Shown here: positions 22,440-31,471 of the stretch, piece by piece
How positions within the stretch are numbered: position 1 is the stretch's first letter
How the letters are laid out: every line of letters starts with the position of its first letter
NCBI GenBank assembly: GCA_002422345.1
Contig: DIUL01000004.1
Coordinates: 1 to 64,000, forward strand
Length of the DNA stretch: 64,000 bases
From: Acetobacteraceae bacterium UBA6159
Lineage (GTDB): Bacteria; Pseudomonadota; Alphaproteobacteria; Acetobacterales; Acetobacteraceae
Direction: 5' to 3'
Notes under the pieces: generated by a model
Databases searched by the model: none
Told to the model about the DNA's origin: nothing
Seen by the model: only the letters and a program-made list of their open reading frames with translations
Position numbers and translations under genes: made by a program

Positions 22440-23642
22440 ATGGCCGACGCTTATATCTGCGACTTCGCCCGTACTCCGATCGGCCGTTATGCCGGCGTGC
22501 TGCGGGATGTTCGCACGGACGATCTCGCCGCACATCCGATCAAGGCTCTCATGGCCCGCAACACGGGCGTCGACTGGGAAGCCCTCGATGACTGCATCAT
22601 GGGCTGTGCCAACCAGGCTGGCGAAGACAACCGCAACGTCGCCCGCATGGCAGTGTTGCTGGCCGGCCTCTCGACCCATGTCCCCGGCGGCACCGTCAAC
22701 CGCCTCTGCGGCTCGGGCCTGGACGCCGTCGGCACCGCCGCCCGCGCCATCCGCGCCGGTGAAGCAGACCTGATGCTGGCCGGCGGGGTCGAGAGCATGA
22801 CCCGCGCCCCCTTCGTCATGGGCAAGCAGACCGAGGCCTTCGGCCGCTCCGCCGAAATCTTCGACACCACGATCGGCTGGCGCTTCGTGAACCCCGCCAT
22901 GCGGAAGGTCTACGGCACCGACGCGATGCCCGAGACCGGAGAGAACGTGGCCGAGGAATTCCAGATTTCCCGCGCCGACCAGGACGCCTTCGCCTATCGC
23001 AGCCAGATGCGGGCCGTCGCGGCCCAGAACAGCGGCTTCTTCGGTGAGGAAATCGTTCCTGTCACCATCAAGGGCCGCAAGGGCGACACCGTCATCGACA
23101 AGGACGAACACCCCCGCGCCGACACGACGCTGGAGGGCCTGGCCAAGCTGCGCACCCCGTTCCGCGATCCGGGCACGGTGACCGCCGGCAACGCCTCGGG
23201 CGTGAATGACGGGGCGGCGGCGTTGCTGCTGGCTTCCGAAGCCGGCGTGAAGCGCCATGGCCTGACCCCCCGCGCGCGCGTCATCGCGATGCAGACCGCC
23301 GGCGTCCCGCCGCGGATTATGGGCATCGGCCCGGCCCCCGCGGTGCAGAAGCTGCTGGCCCGCACCGGCCTGTCGATCGGCGACATCGACGTGATCGAGC
23401 TGAACGAGGCCTTCGCGAGCCAGGCCCTGGCCGTGCTGCGCCAGTTGGGCCTGCCCGATGACGCCGACCACGTGAACCCCCACGGCGGCGCCATCGCGCT
23501 GGGTCATCCGCTGGGCATGTCCGGCGCCCGTCTGGCCCTGACGGCGGTTCACGCGATGGAGGAGCGCGGTCAGAAGCGCGCGATCGTCACGATGTGCATC
23601 GGCGTCGGCCAAGGCATCGCGGCGCTGATCGAGCGGGTCTGA
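22440..23642 (+). CDS. Acetyl-CoA acyltransferase, 3-oxoadipyl-CoA thiolase (PcaF)-like
   Basis: 400 residues, thiolase fold. The acylation-site Cys is in GGTVNRLCGSGLDAVGTAAR (about residue 90). The C-terminal catalytic His and Cys are in NPHGGAIALGHPLGMSGAR and IVTMCIGVGQGIAAL. The RLCGSG sequence, the length of 400 and the ELNEAFASQ context fit the beta-ketoadipyl-CoA thiolase branch better than acetoacetyl-CoA thiolases, but no other pca genes are nearby, so the assignment is tentative. It would cleave 3-oxoacyl-CoA to acetyl-CoA plus a shorter acyl-CoA. GAGGGAACGCCC precedes the ATG, and a strong terminator follows the stop. Confidence 0.88.
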   Translation: MADAYICDFARTPIGRYAGVLRDVRTDDLAAHPIKALMARNTGVDWEALDDCIMGCANQAGEDNRNVARMAVLLAGLSTHVPGGTVNRLCGSGLDAVGTAARAIRAGEADLMLAGGVESMTRAPFVMGKQTEAFGRSAEIFDTTIGWRFVNPAMRKVYGTDAMPETGENVAEEFQISRADQDAFAYRSQMRAVAAQNSGFFGEEIVPVTIKGRKGDTVIDKDEHPRADTTLEGLAKLRTPFRDPGTVTAGNASGVNDGAAALLLASEAGVKRHGLTPRARVIAMQTAGVPPRIMGIGPAPAVQKLLARTGLSIGDIDVIELNEAFASQALAVLRQLGLPDDADHVNPHGGAIALGHPLGMSGARLALTAVHAMEERGQKRAIVTMCIGVGQGIAALIERV

Positions 23643-23662
23643 TCAGCCTGATCGCAACGACG

Positions 23663-23698
23663 ACGCCCCGGAGCCTGTCGGTTCCGGGGCGTTTTTCG
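23663..23698 (+). terminator. Intrinsic terminator after the thiolase gene
   Basis: ACGCCCCGGA (23663-23672) and TCCGGGGCGT (23683-23692) form a 10-bp stem with a 10-nt loop, followed by TTTTCGTTT. It also lies just past the end of the convergent PEP-CTERM gene. Confidence 0.85.
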
Positions 23699-23700
23699 TT

Positions 23701-24435
23701 TCAGCGTGAGGCGCGGCGTCTGAGCCCGGCCAAGGTTGCGAGGCCCAGGGCCAGCAGGCCGATCGAGGCAGGCTCCGGCGCGGGCACGACCGGCGTCAGC
23801 AGCGTGACCCCGCTGACGGTGAAAAAGGCAAGGTCGGACTCGCTGTCGCCCAGAAGCGTCGCGTCACTGAAGGAGATGAGATGGCCCGGCTGCACGCCGA
23901 TGCTGCCCAGTCCCATGCTGACGATCGGGTTGCCGTCGATCGACAGGGCGGCGCCAGACGAGTTGATGGCCAGGTTGTAGTCATGGAACCCGTCGGTCGT
24001 ATTGAACGGGATGATCGACGAACTGCCCGTGACCGGATCATTGGTCAGGAACACCGACCCGCTGGACAGGTACAGCGCCGACATCCGCCCATCCGCGTCG
24101 CTCAGCACCACCGTGTAGCCACCGCGCGGGTAGGCATGAAAGCTCGCGGAATCGATCTTGATCCGGAAGTCGACACTGATCGACCCGGTCGCGAAATTGA
24201 AGGTCGAGTCGTCATATTCCCAATACTGATGACCCGAGAAAACGGTCGGCCCCTGCTGCAGCAACCCGCCCGATACGGTCGGGGCAGGCACGACGCCGCC
24301 ACCCTCGTACAGCGTCCAGCCCTGGGCCGTCGGCAAGGTCCCGAGGCCGGCATTGTAGGTGATCGTCGCGGCCTGAACCGGGACCGCGATCGCGCCCGCC
24401 ACGAACGAGGCAAGGACGATTTGTCTCATGCTCAT
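23701..24435 (-). CDS. PEP-CTERM sorting domain-containing secreted protein
   Basis: 244 residues from ATG 24435 (MSMRQIVLASFVAG). It has an N-terminal signal peptide cleaved near VQAATI. A beta-rich central domain (about 30-210) contains FNFATGSISVDFRIKIDSAS and YNLAINSSGAALSIDGNPI, resembling a concanavalin/LamG-like jelly roll. The C-terminus has the PEP-CTERM sorting signal: PAPEPASIGLLALG, a hydrophobic helix and RRRASR. Such proteins are cleaved by an exosortase and exported with exopolysaccharide, so the genome should encode EpsH/XrtA. The specific function is unknown. An alternative start lies two codons downstream. It is divergent from the PEP-mutase-family gene. Confidence 0.88.
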   Translation of the reverse strand: MSMRQIVLASFVAGAIAVPVQAATITYNAGLGTLPTAQGWTLYEGGGVVPAPTVSGGLLQQGPTVFSGHQYWEYDDSTFNFATGSISVDFRIKIDSASFHAYPRGGYTVVLSDADGRMSALYLSSGSVFLTNDPVTGSSSIIPFNTTDGFHDYNLAINSSGAALSIDGNPIVSMGLGSIGVQPGHLISFSDATLLGDSESDLAFFTVSGVTLLTPVVPAPEPASIGLLALGLATLAGLRRRASR

Positions 24436-24538
24436 GAACCAGTCTCTGTCATTTCGCCTGCAAACGGGGTTTGCCACAGCGCAAACGCAAAGTCGATTCA
24501 TCTCCGGACCGTGAACCTGACCAAAAGGAAGCCGAACC

Positions 24539-25366
24539 ATGACGACCCAGGCCGACACATTCCGATCCTTGCACGCCCGCCCGGGCGTTCTGCTGTGCGG
24601 CAACGCCTGGGATGTCGGGACCGCTCGGCTGATCCGGCACGCGGGGTTCCCCGCGATTGAAACGACCTCGGCCGGCTTGTCCTTCGCGACCGGCCGTCCC
24701 GACGCCGCGGGCCTGCTCACCCGGTCGGAGATGCTGGACAACGCCGCCGCCATCGTGGCCGGGGTTTCGATCCCGGTCAGCGCCGACCTGGAAAACGGTT
24801 TCGGCGACGCCCCCGCCACCGTCGCCGAAACCATCCGCATGGCATCCGCGCTCGGCCTTGCCGGTGGCTCGATCGAGGACGCGACCGGCCGGCCGGACGA
24901 TCCGCAATATGGGTTCGAAGCCGCCGTCGACCGCATCCGCGCCGCGGTGGAGGCCGCCGGCACGCGCTTCGTCCTGACCGCCCGTTGCGACGGCTACATG
25001 CACGGACGCGGCGACCTGGCCGACGTCATCCGCCGCTTGCAGGCCTTTCAGGAGGCCGGGGCCGAGGTGCTCGCGGCACCAGGTCTGCCGGATCGGGCGG
25101 CGGTCGAAACCGTGGCCCGCGCGCTGGATCGACCGCTCGCGCTGTATGTCGGGCTTGGAGAATGGCAGCCGGACCTGGCCGATCTGGCAGCGGTGGGGGT
25201 GAAGCGGGCCAGCGTCGGCAGTGGCCTGGCCCGGGTCGCGATGACCGCCTTCCTGGATGCGGCGACCGAAATCCAGACCACCGGCCGTTTCACCGCTGTC
25301 GGGAAGGCAAGGCCGTTCCGGGAACTGAATGCGTTGTTTCGGACGCTGAATGGAGGCGGTGGCTAG
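24539..25366 (+). CDS. Isocitrate lyase / phosphoenolpyruvate mutase family protein
   Basis: 275 residues, a TIM-barrel protein of the PEP mutase/isocitrate lyase superfamily. LLCGNAWDVGTARLIRHAG begins the barrel, PVSADLENGFGDAPATVAET carries the Mg-binding Asp, and GGSIEDATG and FVLTARCDGYMHGR follow. The KKCGH catalytic Cys loop of isocitrate lyases is not seen, so the reaction (C-C or C-P bond chemistry on a small oxoacid) is undetermined. An annotation as 2-methylisocitrate lyase-like would be weak. Its TAG stop overlaps the convergent TetR-like gene in the shared sequence CTAG. Confidence 0.87.
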   Translation: MTTQADTFRSLHARPGVLLCGNAWDVGTARLIRHAGFPAIETTSAGLSFATGRPDAAGLLTRSEMLDNAAAIVAGVSIPVSADLENGFGDAPATVAETIRMASALGLAGGSIEDATGRPDDPQYGFEAAVDRIRAAVEAAGTRFVLTARCDGYMHGRGDLADVIRRLQAFQEAGAEVLAAPGLPDRAAVETVARALDRPLALYVGLGEWQPDLADLAAVGVKRASVGSGLARVAMTAFLDAATEIQTTGRFTAVGKARPFRELNALFRTLNGGGG

Positions 25367-25977
25367 TCCTCGGACCGGTTGGGTTCGGGTTCGGCTGGCG
25401 GCGTCGCCTCCCGCCGTTCTCTCCCCAGCCACTTCGCCGCCTGTTCCGCCCGCCCGAGCGCCGTGTCCAGCGCGGCCATGGTGGCGGACAGGTCCTCGGA
25501 CTCGTCCTTCTCCCAGGCCCGCACGGCCCAGAGCCACACACCGATCAGCCCACGCAGCCGCAACTCACCGCCCAGGCCAGCGGTCGAGACCCCGGCGGCG
25601 TCCAGCATCCAGCGCATGCTCCGCCGCGTGGCGCAGGCCAGCATGATCGCCGTCGCCGGGTCGGAGGGCAGGGACCGCAGCACGGCCACGACGCCCGGCC
25701 GATGCTGCTGGAACGCATCCAGCCGCCGCATCAGCAGGTCGAACAGCCGGTCGCGGACCGAGCCGTCGGTCGGCACCTCGGCCAGCACCGCCTGGTCCGC
25801 CATCCGCCCGAGCCCCATCAGGATGGCACCGCGCGACGGAAACCGCTCCCGCGCCAAGGGCAGGGGAACCCCGGCGGCCCGCGCGGCGTCCATGACCGTG
25901 ACCGCCCGCCAGCCCTTGTCCGCCGCGATGGCGAGGGCGGCGGCGACCAGCGCGGCATCCTGTTCGGTGTGGCTCAT
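25363..25977 (-). CDS. TetR-family-like transcriptional regulator
   Basis: 204 residues. The N-terminal region (about 5-55) fits a TetR helix-turn-helix: AALAIAADKGWRAVTVMDAA followed by RAAGVPLPLARERFPSRGAIL. The remainder is a helical ligand/dimer domain with DRLFDLLMRRLDAFQQHRPG, and the shape also recalls COQ9-type TetR-fold proteins. The C-terminus is charged and Pro/Glu-rich. It lies 30 nt downstream of proC on the same strand as the last gene of a YbjN-proC-regulator cluster. Target genes are unknown. Confidence 0.8.
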   Translation of the reverse strand: MSHTEQDAALVAAALAIAADKGWRAVTVMDAARAAGVPLPLARERFPSRGAILMGLGRMADQAVLAEVPTDGSVRDRLFDLLMRRLDAFQQHRPGVVAVLRSLPSDPATAIMLACATRRSMRWMLDAAGVSTAGLGGELRLRGLIGVWLWAVRAWEKDESEDLSATMAALDTALGRAEQAAKWLGRERREATPPAEPEPNRSED

Positions 25978-26007
25978 GATTCCAACGTGGTCATGGATGG
26001 CCGTTCG

Positions 26008-26817
26008 TCAATTCGCGAGTTCGCGGGACCGCTTCGTCGCGTCCTCGATCGCCTGCGCGACGGCCTTGGGCCAGGCATCGTCCGCCATCAGGACCCGCAG
26101 CGCCGCCTCGGTCGTGCCGCCAGGGCTGGTGACGCCGACCCGAAGCTGGGACGCCTCCTCCTTGCTCGCGGCGAGTAGGGCGCCCGAACCGGCGACCGTC
26201 TGTCGGGCGAGCGTCCGCGCCATGGCGGGCGGAATGCCCTGCTGGCGCGCGGCGGCTTCCATCAGTTCGGCGAGCAGGAAGACATAGGCTGGGCCGCTGC
26301 CGGACACGGCGGTGACGGCGTCGAGCAGGCCTTCATCGTCCACCCACTCCACCAGCCCGATCGCCCGCAGCAGCCGGTCGCACAGATCGCGCTGAGCCTG
26401 GGATACGGCGGGGGCGGGGCAGCAGACGGTCATGCCCTGGCGCACGGCGGCCGGGGTGTTCGGCATGGCGCGCACGACGGCGGCGCCTCCGCCCAGAAGG
26501 GCCTGGATCCCGCCCATGGTGCGGCCGGCCATGATCGACAGGAACACGGCCTTGTCGCCGAACTTCGCATACAGCGGCAGGACGGCGGCGGCGTTCTGCG
26601 GCTTGACCGCCAGCACGACGGCGGCCGGGGCGAAGCCCGCCGGGATGTCCGACAGCTCGCCCACGACCGTCAGGTCGGGTCCGGCCTGTTCCGCTGCGGC
26701 AGGGCTCGGGTCGACGGCGAACGATGCGGACAGGCCTTGCTCGCGCCAGCCGGACAGCATCGCGCTGCCCATCCGGCCGCAGCCCACCAGGAGGATGGGC
26801 GGTATCGGGTTCGTCAT
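26008..26817 (-). CDS. proC: Pyrroline-5-carboxylate reductase
   Basis: 269 residues from ATG 26817. The nucleotide-binding motif ILLVGCGRMGSAMLSGW lies at about residues 7-23, VVLAVKPQN in the middle, and VRAMPNTPAAVRQGM and TAVSGSGPAYVFLLAE are ProC signatures, with GGTTEAALRVL at the C-terminus. It reduces 1-pyrroline-5-carboxylate to proline with NAD(P)H. The upstream open frame (33 codons) lies inside the YbjN gene and is ignored. The start overlaps the YbjN stop (ATGA). Confidence 0.95.
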   Translation of the reverse strand: MTNPIPPILLVGCGRMGSAMLSGWREQGLSASFAVDPSPAAAEQAGPDLTVVGELSDIPAGFAPAAVVLAVKPQNAAAVLPLYAKFGDKAVFLSIMAGRTMGGIQALLGGGAAVVRAMPNTPAAVRQGMTVCCPAPAVSQAQRDLCDRLLRAIGLVEWVDDEGLLDAVTAVSGSGPAYVFLLAELMEAAARQQGIPPAMARTLARQTVAGSGALLAASKEEASQLRVGVTSPGGTTEAALRVLMADDAWPKAVAQAIEDATKRSRELAN

Positions 26818-27317
26818 GCTTCTCCCACACATTCCAGCATGGCCGCAGCCAGGGCGTCGGCCGGTGATTTGCCGCCCCACAGCACGAACTGGAAGGCGGG
26901 GAAGAACCGTTCGCACTCCGTGATCGCGATGTCCACCATATCCTCAAGGCTCTCGGCCGAGGCCCCGGGCGCGCCGCGCAGCAGCACGGCATGGCGGAAG
27001 ACCGGCATCCCGTCCTCGGTGTCCATGCCGAAATGACCGATCCACAGCCGTTCATTGGCCAGGGCCAGGAGTTCATACAGCGCGGCCCGATGCTTCTCCG
27101 GCACCTTCAGGTCGAAGGCGCAGGTGAAGTGCATGGCGCTGATTTCCTGCGACCAGTTGAAGAACAGGCCGTAATCGCACCAGCTTCCGGGCACCTCGGC
27201 CGCCATTTCAGTCTCGTTCCGGCGGTCGAAACTCCATTCGTTGGCGATGACGATCTGTTCCATGATATCGAGCGGGTTGGCTGCTTTCTCCACCAACCGC
27301 GTCAGCGTGGCTGACAT
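26814..27317 (-). CDS. YbjN domain-containing protein
   Basis: 167 residues resembling the YbjN family: LDIMEQIVIANEWSFDRRNE, EVPGSWCDYGLFFNWSQEIS, HFTCAFDLKVPEKHRAALYE and ANERLWIGHFGMDTEDGM. The family is a soluble alpha/beta domain related to type III secretion chaperones, with an unclear role in stress and motility regulation in enterobacteria. Pairing with proC by a 4-nt overlap is frequent in Rhodospirillales-type genomes. It is the first gene of the YbjN-proC-TetR cluster; the 186 nt upstream contain its promoter, but no clear boxes were found. Confidence 0.87.
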   Translation of the reverse strand: MSATLTRLVEKAANPLDIMEQIVIANEWSFDRRNETEMAAEVPGSWCDYGLFFNWSQEISAMHFTCAFDLKVPEKHRAALYELLALANERLWIGHFGMDTEDGMPVFRHAVLLRGAPGASAESLEDMVDIAITECERFFPAFQFVLWGGKSPADALAAAMLECVGEA

Positions 27318-27503
27318 ACGAGGTCTCCCGACAGAAGGAAGGCCGAGTGTGGTCGCCGGCCCCGAGGCCTCGAATCCGAAATGTTGTGGATTCGCCCGGG
27401 GTTGACCACGAAATTTAGCCTATCGTCTTGTTTCGCCGCGCCGCAAGCCCGGTTGTGCCCGGGGCTTTGACAATCCTGTGAATAACGGAAGGCGGCCGCC
27501 TGG

Positions 27504-28169
27504 TTATCCCCGGCCGAACAGCCGAGCCATGAGGCCGGGACGGCGGGCCTGGACATGGGTGACGTGCGGGGCGTGGGCTGGTGGGGGCAGGGCGCTGCTG
27601 ATCAGATGGCGGGCGGTGTCCCGGGCGGCGATCCTTGCGCGCTGGAAGGTCACGACGGCGCGTGGGATTTCGTCCAGTGGCTCCCCCGCCAAGGCCTCGG
27701 CCAAAGCCTCCGCCTTCTGCCATTCGCCCGATCGGCGGAGCGCGTCGAGACGGCGCAGGCGGGTTTCAGTCGCGGGACTGTCGGCCCACAGGTCGGCGAC
27801 CTGGCGGCGCAGCGCGGCGGCGGCTTGTTCGTCTCCCGCGTCATCGGCGGCCCAGGCGGCTTGCAGGATCGCCTCGGCCCGCCCGCTCGCATCGCCGAGG
27901 GAATCGCACAAGGCGGCATGGCGCAGGAAGGGCGAGGACTCGGCGGGCAGGGTCGGCGCGATCTCCCGCGCGGCAGCGGGCAGTTCGGCCAGGTCGGGTG
28001 CGGCCGTCCCGCAGCGGCGGCAGACCCGCAGCCATTGATCCAGGGTGGATCGCGCGGGCTCCCCGGGGCGCATGTCCAGGTCGGGCGCGGTTTCGGGCTG
28101 CGGGGCGCGGAAGCGGGGTTGCGCCGGGGCGCCGCAGACGACGCAGACCCGGCGCGGTGGCTTGCTCAC
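27504..28169 (-). CDS. Hypothetical protein with CxxC pairs
   Basis: 221 residues from GTG 28169; longer upstream translation lies inside the aminotransferase gene in another frame. The N-terminus has two Cys pairs, CVVCG and CRRCG, about 45 residues apart, suggesting a zinc ribbon-like site. The rest is an Ala/Arg-rich helical region (AAWAADDAGDEQAAAALRRQ, RRLDALRRSGEWQKAEALAE) with a TPR-like rhythm. The C-terminus is basic (RRPGLMARLFGRG). It overlaps the aminotransferase stop (GTGA) and is probably cotranslated. No family was recognised. Strong third-position GC bias supports coding. Confidence 0.7.
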   Translation of the reverse strand: MSKPPRRVCVVCGAPAQPRFRAPQPETAPDLDMRPGEPARSTLDQWLRVCRRCGTAAPDLAELPAAAREIAPTLPAESSPFLRHAALCDSLGDASGRAEAILQAAWAADDAGDEQAAAALRRQVADLWADSPATETRLRRLDALRRSGEWQKAEALAEALAGEPLDEIPRAVVTFQRARIAARDTARHLISSALPPPAHAPHVTHVQARRPGLMARLFGRG

Positions 28170-29317
28170 GCGGCCATTTCCGCCCGCAGTCCGTCGCGCA
28201 GGCGCTGCATGGCGCGCGCCATCGTCTCGGCGGACTGGGCGAAGCAGATGCGGAGACTGCCTTCCCCCGCGGGCCCGAAGGCGATGCCGGGCGCCACGGC
28301 GACCCCGTGCCTGGTGACCAGCTTCAAGGCGAGGTCCAGCGAATCGCGCAGACCGTCGATGCCGACGAAGGCATAGAAGGCGCCGTCGGGAGGCGCATAC
28401 CGGACCCCGTTCAGCCCGTTCAGCGCCGCCCCGGCCAGGTCCCGCCCGGTCGCGCAATGGGCGACGAAGCGGGACACTGTATCGGGTTGTCCGATCGCCG
28501 CGATGCCGGCGCGCTGGACGAATGCGGCGACGCCGGAATGGCTGACCTCCACGATCTCCGTGAAGCTGTCGCGGGTGCCGACCGGCACGACCATCCAGCC
28601 CAGGCGCCAGCCGGTCATGATCCAGGTCTTGGAGAAGCTGTTGCAGACGATCACCCGGTCATCGGGCTCCGCCACGTCCAGCAGCGACGGCGCGGCGGGC
28701 GATCCGTCATAGACCAGCCGCGTATAGACCTCATCCGAGATGACCCAGACCTGGTGCCGGCGGGCGATATCCAGGATGGCGCTCAGTTCCGCGGCCGTGG
28801 CGGTCCAGCCGGTCGGGTTGTTGGGGGAGTTCAGGACGAAGGCCCGCGCGCCTGCCATCATCCGCTCCAACCGATCCAGGTCGAGGCGAAAGCGCCCATC
28901 CGGTTCGGCGATCAGGTCGATCGGATCGACGAGGGCGCCGCGCAGCAGGATCGCGTTGGCGATATTCGGCCAGAGCGGGTTGTGGATCACGACGCGCTGC
29001 CCGGCCCGCACCGTTGCCGCCAGCGCGATCGAGACCGCGGCCATGCCGGACGCGGTGACCTGGATGCGGGACTCGTCGACGGGCTTCGCGTGCAGTCCGG
29101 TCAGGTAGGCGGCGAGCGACTCGCGCAGCGCGGGCAGGCCGCGGACATCGGAGTACCGGGTCTCGCCGTCCGCGAGTGCGGCGATCGCGGCCCGGTGGGC
29201 GGCCTCGGGGCTGGGCTGGTCCGATTCGCCGAAGCAGAGGAAGTCGACACCCGGGGTCGCGAAGGCGGCGCGGGCGACGGTGACGATGCGAGAGCCGGGG
29301 ATGCTGGTGATGTCCAT
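28166..29317 (-). CDS. Class I/II aminotransferase (aspartate aminotransferase-like)
   Basis: 383 residues, fold-type-I PLP enzyme. FGESDQPSPEA opens the protein; ETRYSDVRGLPALRESLAAY is the substrate-loop region; NSPNNPTGW and VISDEVYTRLVYDG contact PLP. The Schiff-base Lys is in NSFSKTWIMTGWRLGW and the carboxylate-binding Arg in LRICFAQS. It transfers amino groups between an amino acid and a 2-oxoacid; specificity cannot be told. It is followed by the CxxC hypothetical protein with a 4-nt overlap, and preceded by the DUF2167-like gene 50 nt upstream. Confidence 0.9.
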   Translation of the reverse strand: MDITSIPGSRIVTVARAAFATPGVDFLCFGESDQPSPEAAHRAAIAALADGETRYSDVRGLPALRESLAAYLTGLHAKPVDESRIQVTASGMAAVSIALAATVRAGQRVVIHNPLWPNIANAILLRGALVDPIDLIAEPDGRFRLDLDRLERMMAGARAFVLNSPNNPTGWTATAAELSAILDIARRHQVWVISDEVYTRLVYDGSPAAPSLLDVAEPDDRVIVCNSFSKTWIMTGWRLGWMVVPVGTRDSFTEIVEVSHSGVAAFVQRAGIAAIGQPDTVSRFVAHCATGRDLAGAALNGLNGVRYAPPDGAFYAFVGIDGLRDSLDLALKLVTRHGVAVAPGIAFGPAGEGSLRICFAQSAETMARAMQRLRDGLRAEMAA

Positions 29318-29367
29318 GCGGCTGATCTGGGATATCCGCGCCGGTCTGTCGAGATGGGGTGGGCCGC

Positions 29368-30309
29368 TCAGATGCGGCGGTTGCGCCGCCGGTTCGCGGC
29401 GAACAAGGCGCCTGCCATGGTCGCCGCCCCGAGAACCAGACCGCCGCCGATGCCGAAGATCATCAGGCGTTCGCCGGTCAGATCACCCTCCAGGAAGCCG
29501 ACATGACGCAGGCTTTCGACGCCGAACACCGTGGCCAATCCGTGGCGGGCGACCGTGTCGGTGCCCAGGAGGAAATCGCCATACCCCTTCCCCTCGACGA
29601 AGCGCAGGTTGTCGGCGAGCATCGGGAAGTCCCGCGCGTACTCCCGGATCGTGGCGCCCGCGGCGGTGACATCGATCTGGAAATAGCCGTTGCGGCCGAA
29701 CACTGCGAGGTGGGCGGTGGCATCGGATTCGTTCATCGAGGAGACGCCGGCCACATAGGACCGGACCGACCACAGGAGGGAGTTGGTCTCTGGGTCATGG
29801 CGCGGCGGAATGCGCCAGCCTTCGACAATGCGGGGCGGCAGGCTTTTCTTCGCCCGCGCCATGTTGTCCTGCGCGATGTCGTCCTTGATGCTGGCCAGCA
29901 GGTCGTCTGGAGCCCATTGGGTGATCGTGCCGACATCGACGAACCCGTCCCGCACCAGGCGGATCACCGCGATCCAGGGTTCGGTGCGGCCGCCATACAA
30001 CAGCAGGCCTACGAGATCGGCGGGGTTCTCCAGGTTGTTGGTCTGAAGATAGCGGCTGGCGATGTCGCGGCCGACGAACTGCAGCCCCCCTTCCAGCCGC
30101 AGGGTGCCTTCGTTGGACAGGGCGACGCGGGCCGGCGCGCCCTGGGCATTTTCCATGAGCGCGCGGGCGACGTCGGCCTGTTCACGCGCGATGTCGTAGT
30201 TGCCGCCGAGGAACTGCGCCCTGCCGGGGGCAGTTGTCAGCAGAAGGCCAACCCCGAGAAGGCACGTTCCAAGGATGGTGGCGGAGAGAGCCGATCGAAG
30301 GCGTCGTCG
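29368..30309 (-). CDS. DUF2167-like exported membrane protein
   Basis: About 313 residues from GTG 30309 (GGAG 11 nt upstream). A longer start at ATG 30372 would overlap the end of the amidohydrolase gene. It begins with basic residues and a signal/TM helix (ATILGTCLLGVGLLLTTAPG, cleavage near GRAQ). The exported domain has EGGLQFVGRDIASRYLQTNN, EGWRIPPRHDPETNSLLW and ATIREYARDFPMLADNLRF, similar to DUF2167. A C-terminal TM helix (LMIFGIGGGLVLGAATMAG) is followed by the basic tail NRRRNRRI. The protein is probably anchored in the inner membrane with its domain in the periplasm. Function unknown. Confidence 0.75.
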   Translation of the reverse strand, partial: RRRLRSALSATILGTCLLGVGLLLTTAPGRAQFLGGNYDIAREQADVARALMENAQGAPARVALSNEGTLRLEGGLQFVGRDIASRYLQTNNLENPADLVGLLLYGGRTEPWIAVIRLVRDGFVDVGTITQWAPDDLLASIKDDIAQDNMARAKKSLPPRIVEGWRIPPRHDPETNSLLWSVRSYVAGVSSMNESDATAHLAVFGRNGYFQIDVTAAGATIREYARDFPMLADNLRFVEGKGYGDFLLGTDTVARHGLATVFGVESLRHVGFLEGDLTGERLMIFGIGGGLVLGAATMAGALFAANRRRNRRI

Positions 30310-30346
30310 TATCACGTTCGGCGCAACTCCGCCTTCCTTGGTGGCA

Positions 30347-31471
30347 TCAGACGCCGTAGACCGCCTTGGCATTGTCCCGGTAGATCATCTGGCGCTGCTT
30401 TTCATCCAGCCGGATCGGCAAGGCGTGCGCGGGATCGTCGAAGTCCCAATGCGGGTAGTCGGTGGCGAACAGGATGCGGTCGTGGCCGATCCACTCGATG
30501 GCCTCAGCCAGATGAATGCGGGGTTCGGGCTCCTCGACCGGCTGGGTCGTGAACCAGACGTTCCGCTTCATGTATTCCGACGGCTTCATCTTCAGATGCG
30601 GCGTTTCCCGGCGCAGCTTCTCGAACTGCCGGTCCATCCGCCACATCAGCGAGGCGCCCCAGGCAAGGCCGGCTTCAACCAGCACGACGCGCAGGTTGGG
30701 GAAACGCTCAAACACGCCCTCGAAGATCATCGAGATCAGGAGGGCCTGCTGGGCCTGTGCGTGACCGACCATTTCCTCGATGTAGTAGGACGCCCAGCCG
30801 CCGCCGGTGACGGGCCAGCCGCCATAGCCGAAGGCGTGGACGCCGACGGCGAGGTTCGCGGCCTGCGCGGCTTCGTAGATCGGCCAATAGCGGCGCTGGC
30901 CCAGTGGCTCCCCGGTGCGGGACAGCAGCAGCACCTGGCGGAAATCCGGGTCGGACGCGCGCAGCTCGATTTCCTTGGCCGAGGCCAGTCCGTCTTCATA
31001 CGGGACGACAACGGAGGCCTTGAGGCGGCTGTCGAGCGAGGTCCACTCGGCCTTCTGCCATTCATTGGTGGCATGGGTCAGGGCGTTCGACAGGTCGGCG
31101 TTCTGCGCGCCCTGGCCGGCGCCCAGCGGGTTCAGGATGCCGAGCGCGACGTTGTTGGGGTCAAGGTGCTGTTCGGCCATGAACTTGAGGTCGCTGCCCG
31201 GACCGCCGCCGCTTTCCGGCCAGGAATCGCGCCGGCTGGCGGCGGGCTGGTTCTTCGGGAAGGCCGGCCCCTTCTCCCACTGCTGGCGGTAGGCCACGCC
31301 GAACTCGGTGATGTGGTCGCGCCACTGCTTGCTGAGATAGGGGAACAGCGAGGTGCTGACCCCACCGATGGCCTTCCCCGGCGCGCGGGGATGGATGTCG
31401 CAGTCGGCGATGGCAAGCCGGGAGGCGTTGGTCGCCTGCGCGGCGGAACGATTGAGGACGTCCACGGTCAT
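30347..31471 (-). CDS. Amidohydrolase family protein (amidohydrolase_2), copy A
   Basis: 374 residues from ATG 31471. A metal-dependent TIM-barrel hydrolase of the amidohydrolase_2 group: IADCDIHPRAPGKA near the N-terminus, VVPYEDGLASAKEIELRA, FGYGGWPVTGGGW in mid-barrel and the C-terminal metal Asp region ILFATDYPHWDFDDP. The family contains decarboxylases (ACMSD-like) and ring-opening hydrolases. The N-terminal HxH is reduced to DxH. It overlaps the paralogous gene upstream by 4 nt, and the two share motif order, so they are tandem paralogues with a diverged substrate site. Confidence 0.85.
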   Translation of the reverse strand: MTVDVLNRSAAQATNASRLAIADCDIHPRAPGKAIGGVSTSLFPYLSKQWRDHITEFGVAYRQQWEKGPAFPKNQPAASRRDSWPESGGGPGSDLKFMAEQHLDPNNVALGILNPLGAGQGAQNADLSNALTHATNEWQKAEWTSLDSRLKASVVVPYEDGLASAKEIELRASDPDFRQVLLLSRTGEPLGQRRYWPIYEAAQAANLAVGVHAFGYGGWPVTGGGWASYYIEEMVGHAQAQQALLISMIFEGVFERFPNLRVVLVEAGLAWGASLMWRMDRQFEKLRRETPHLKMKPSEYMKRNVWFTTQPVEEPEPRIHLAEAIEWIGHDRILFATDYPHWDFDDPAHALPIRLDEKQRQMIYRDNAKAVYGV

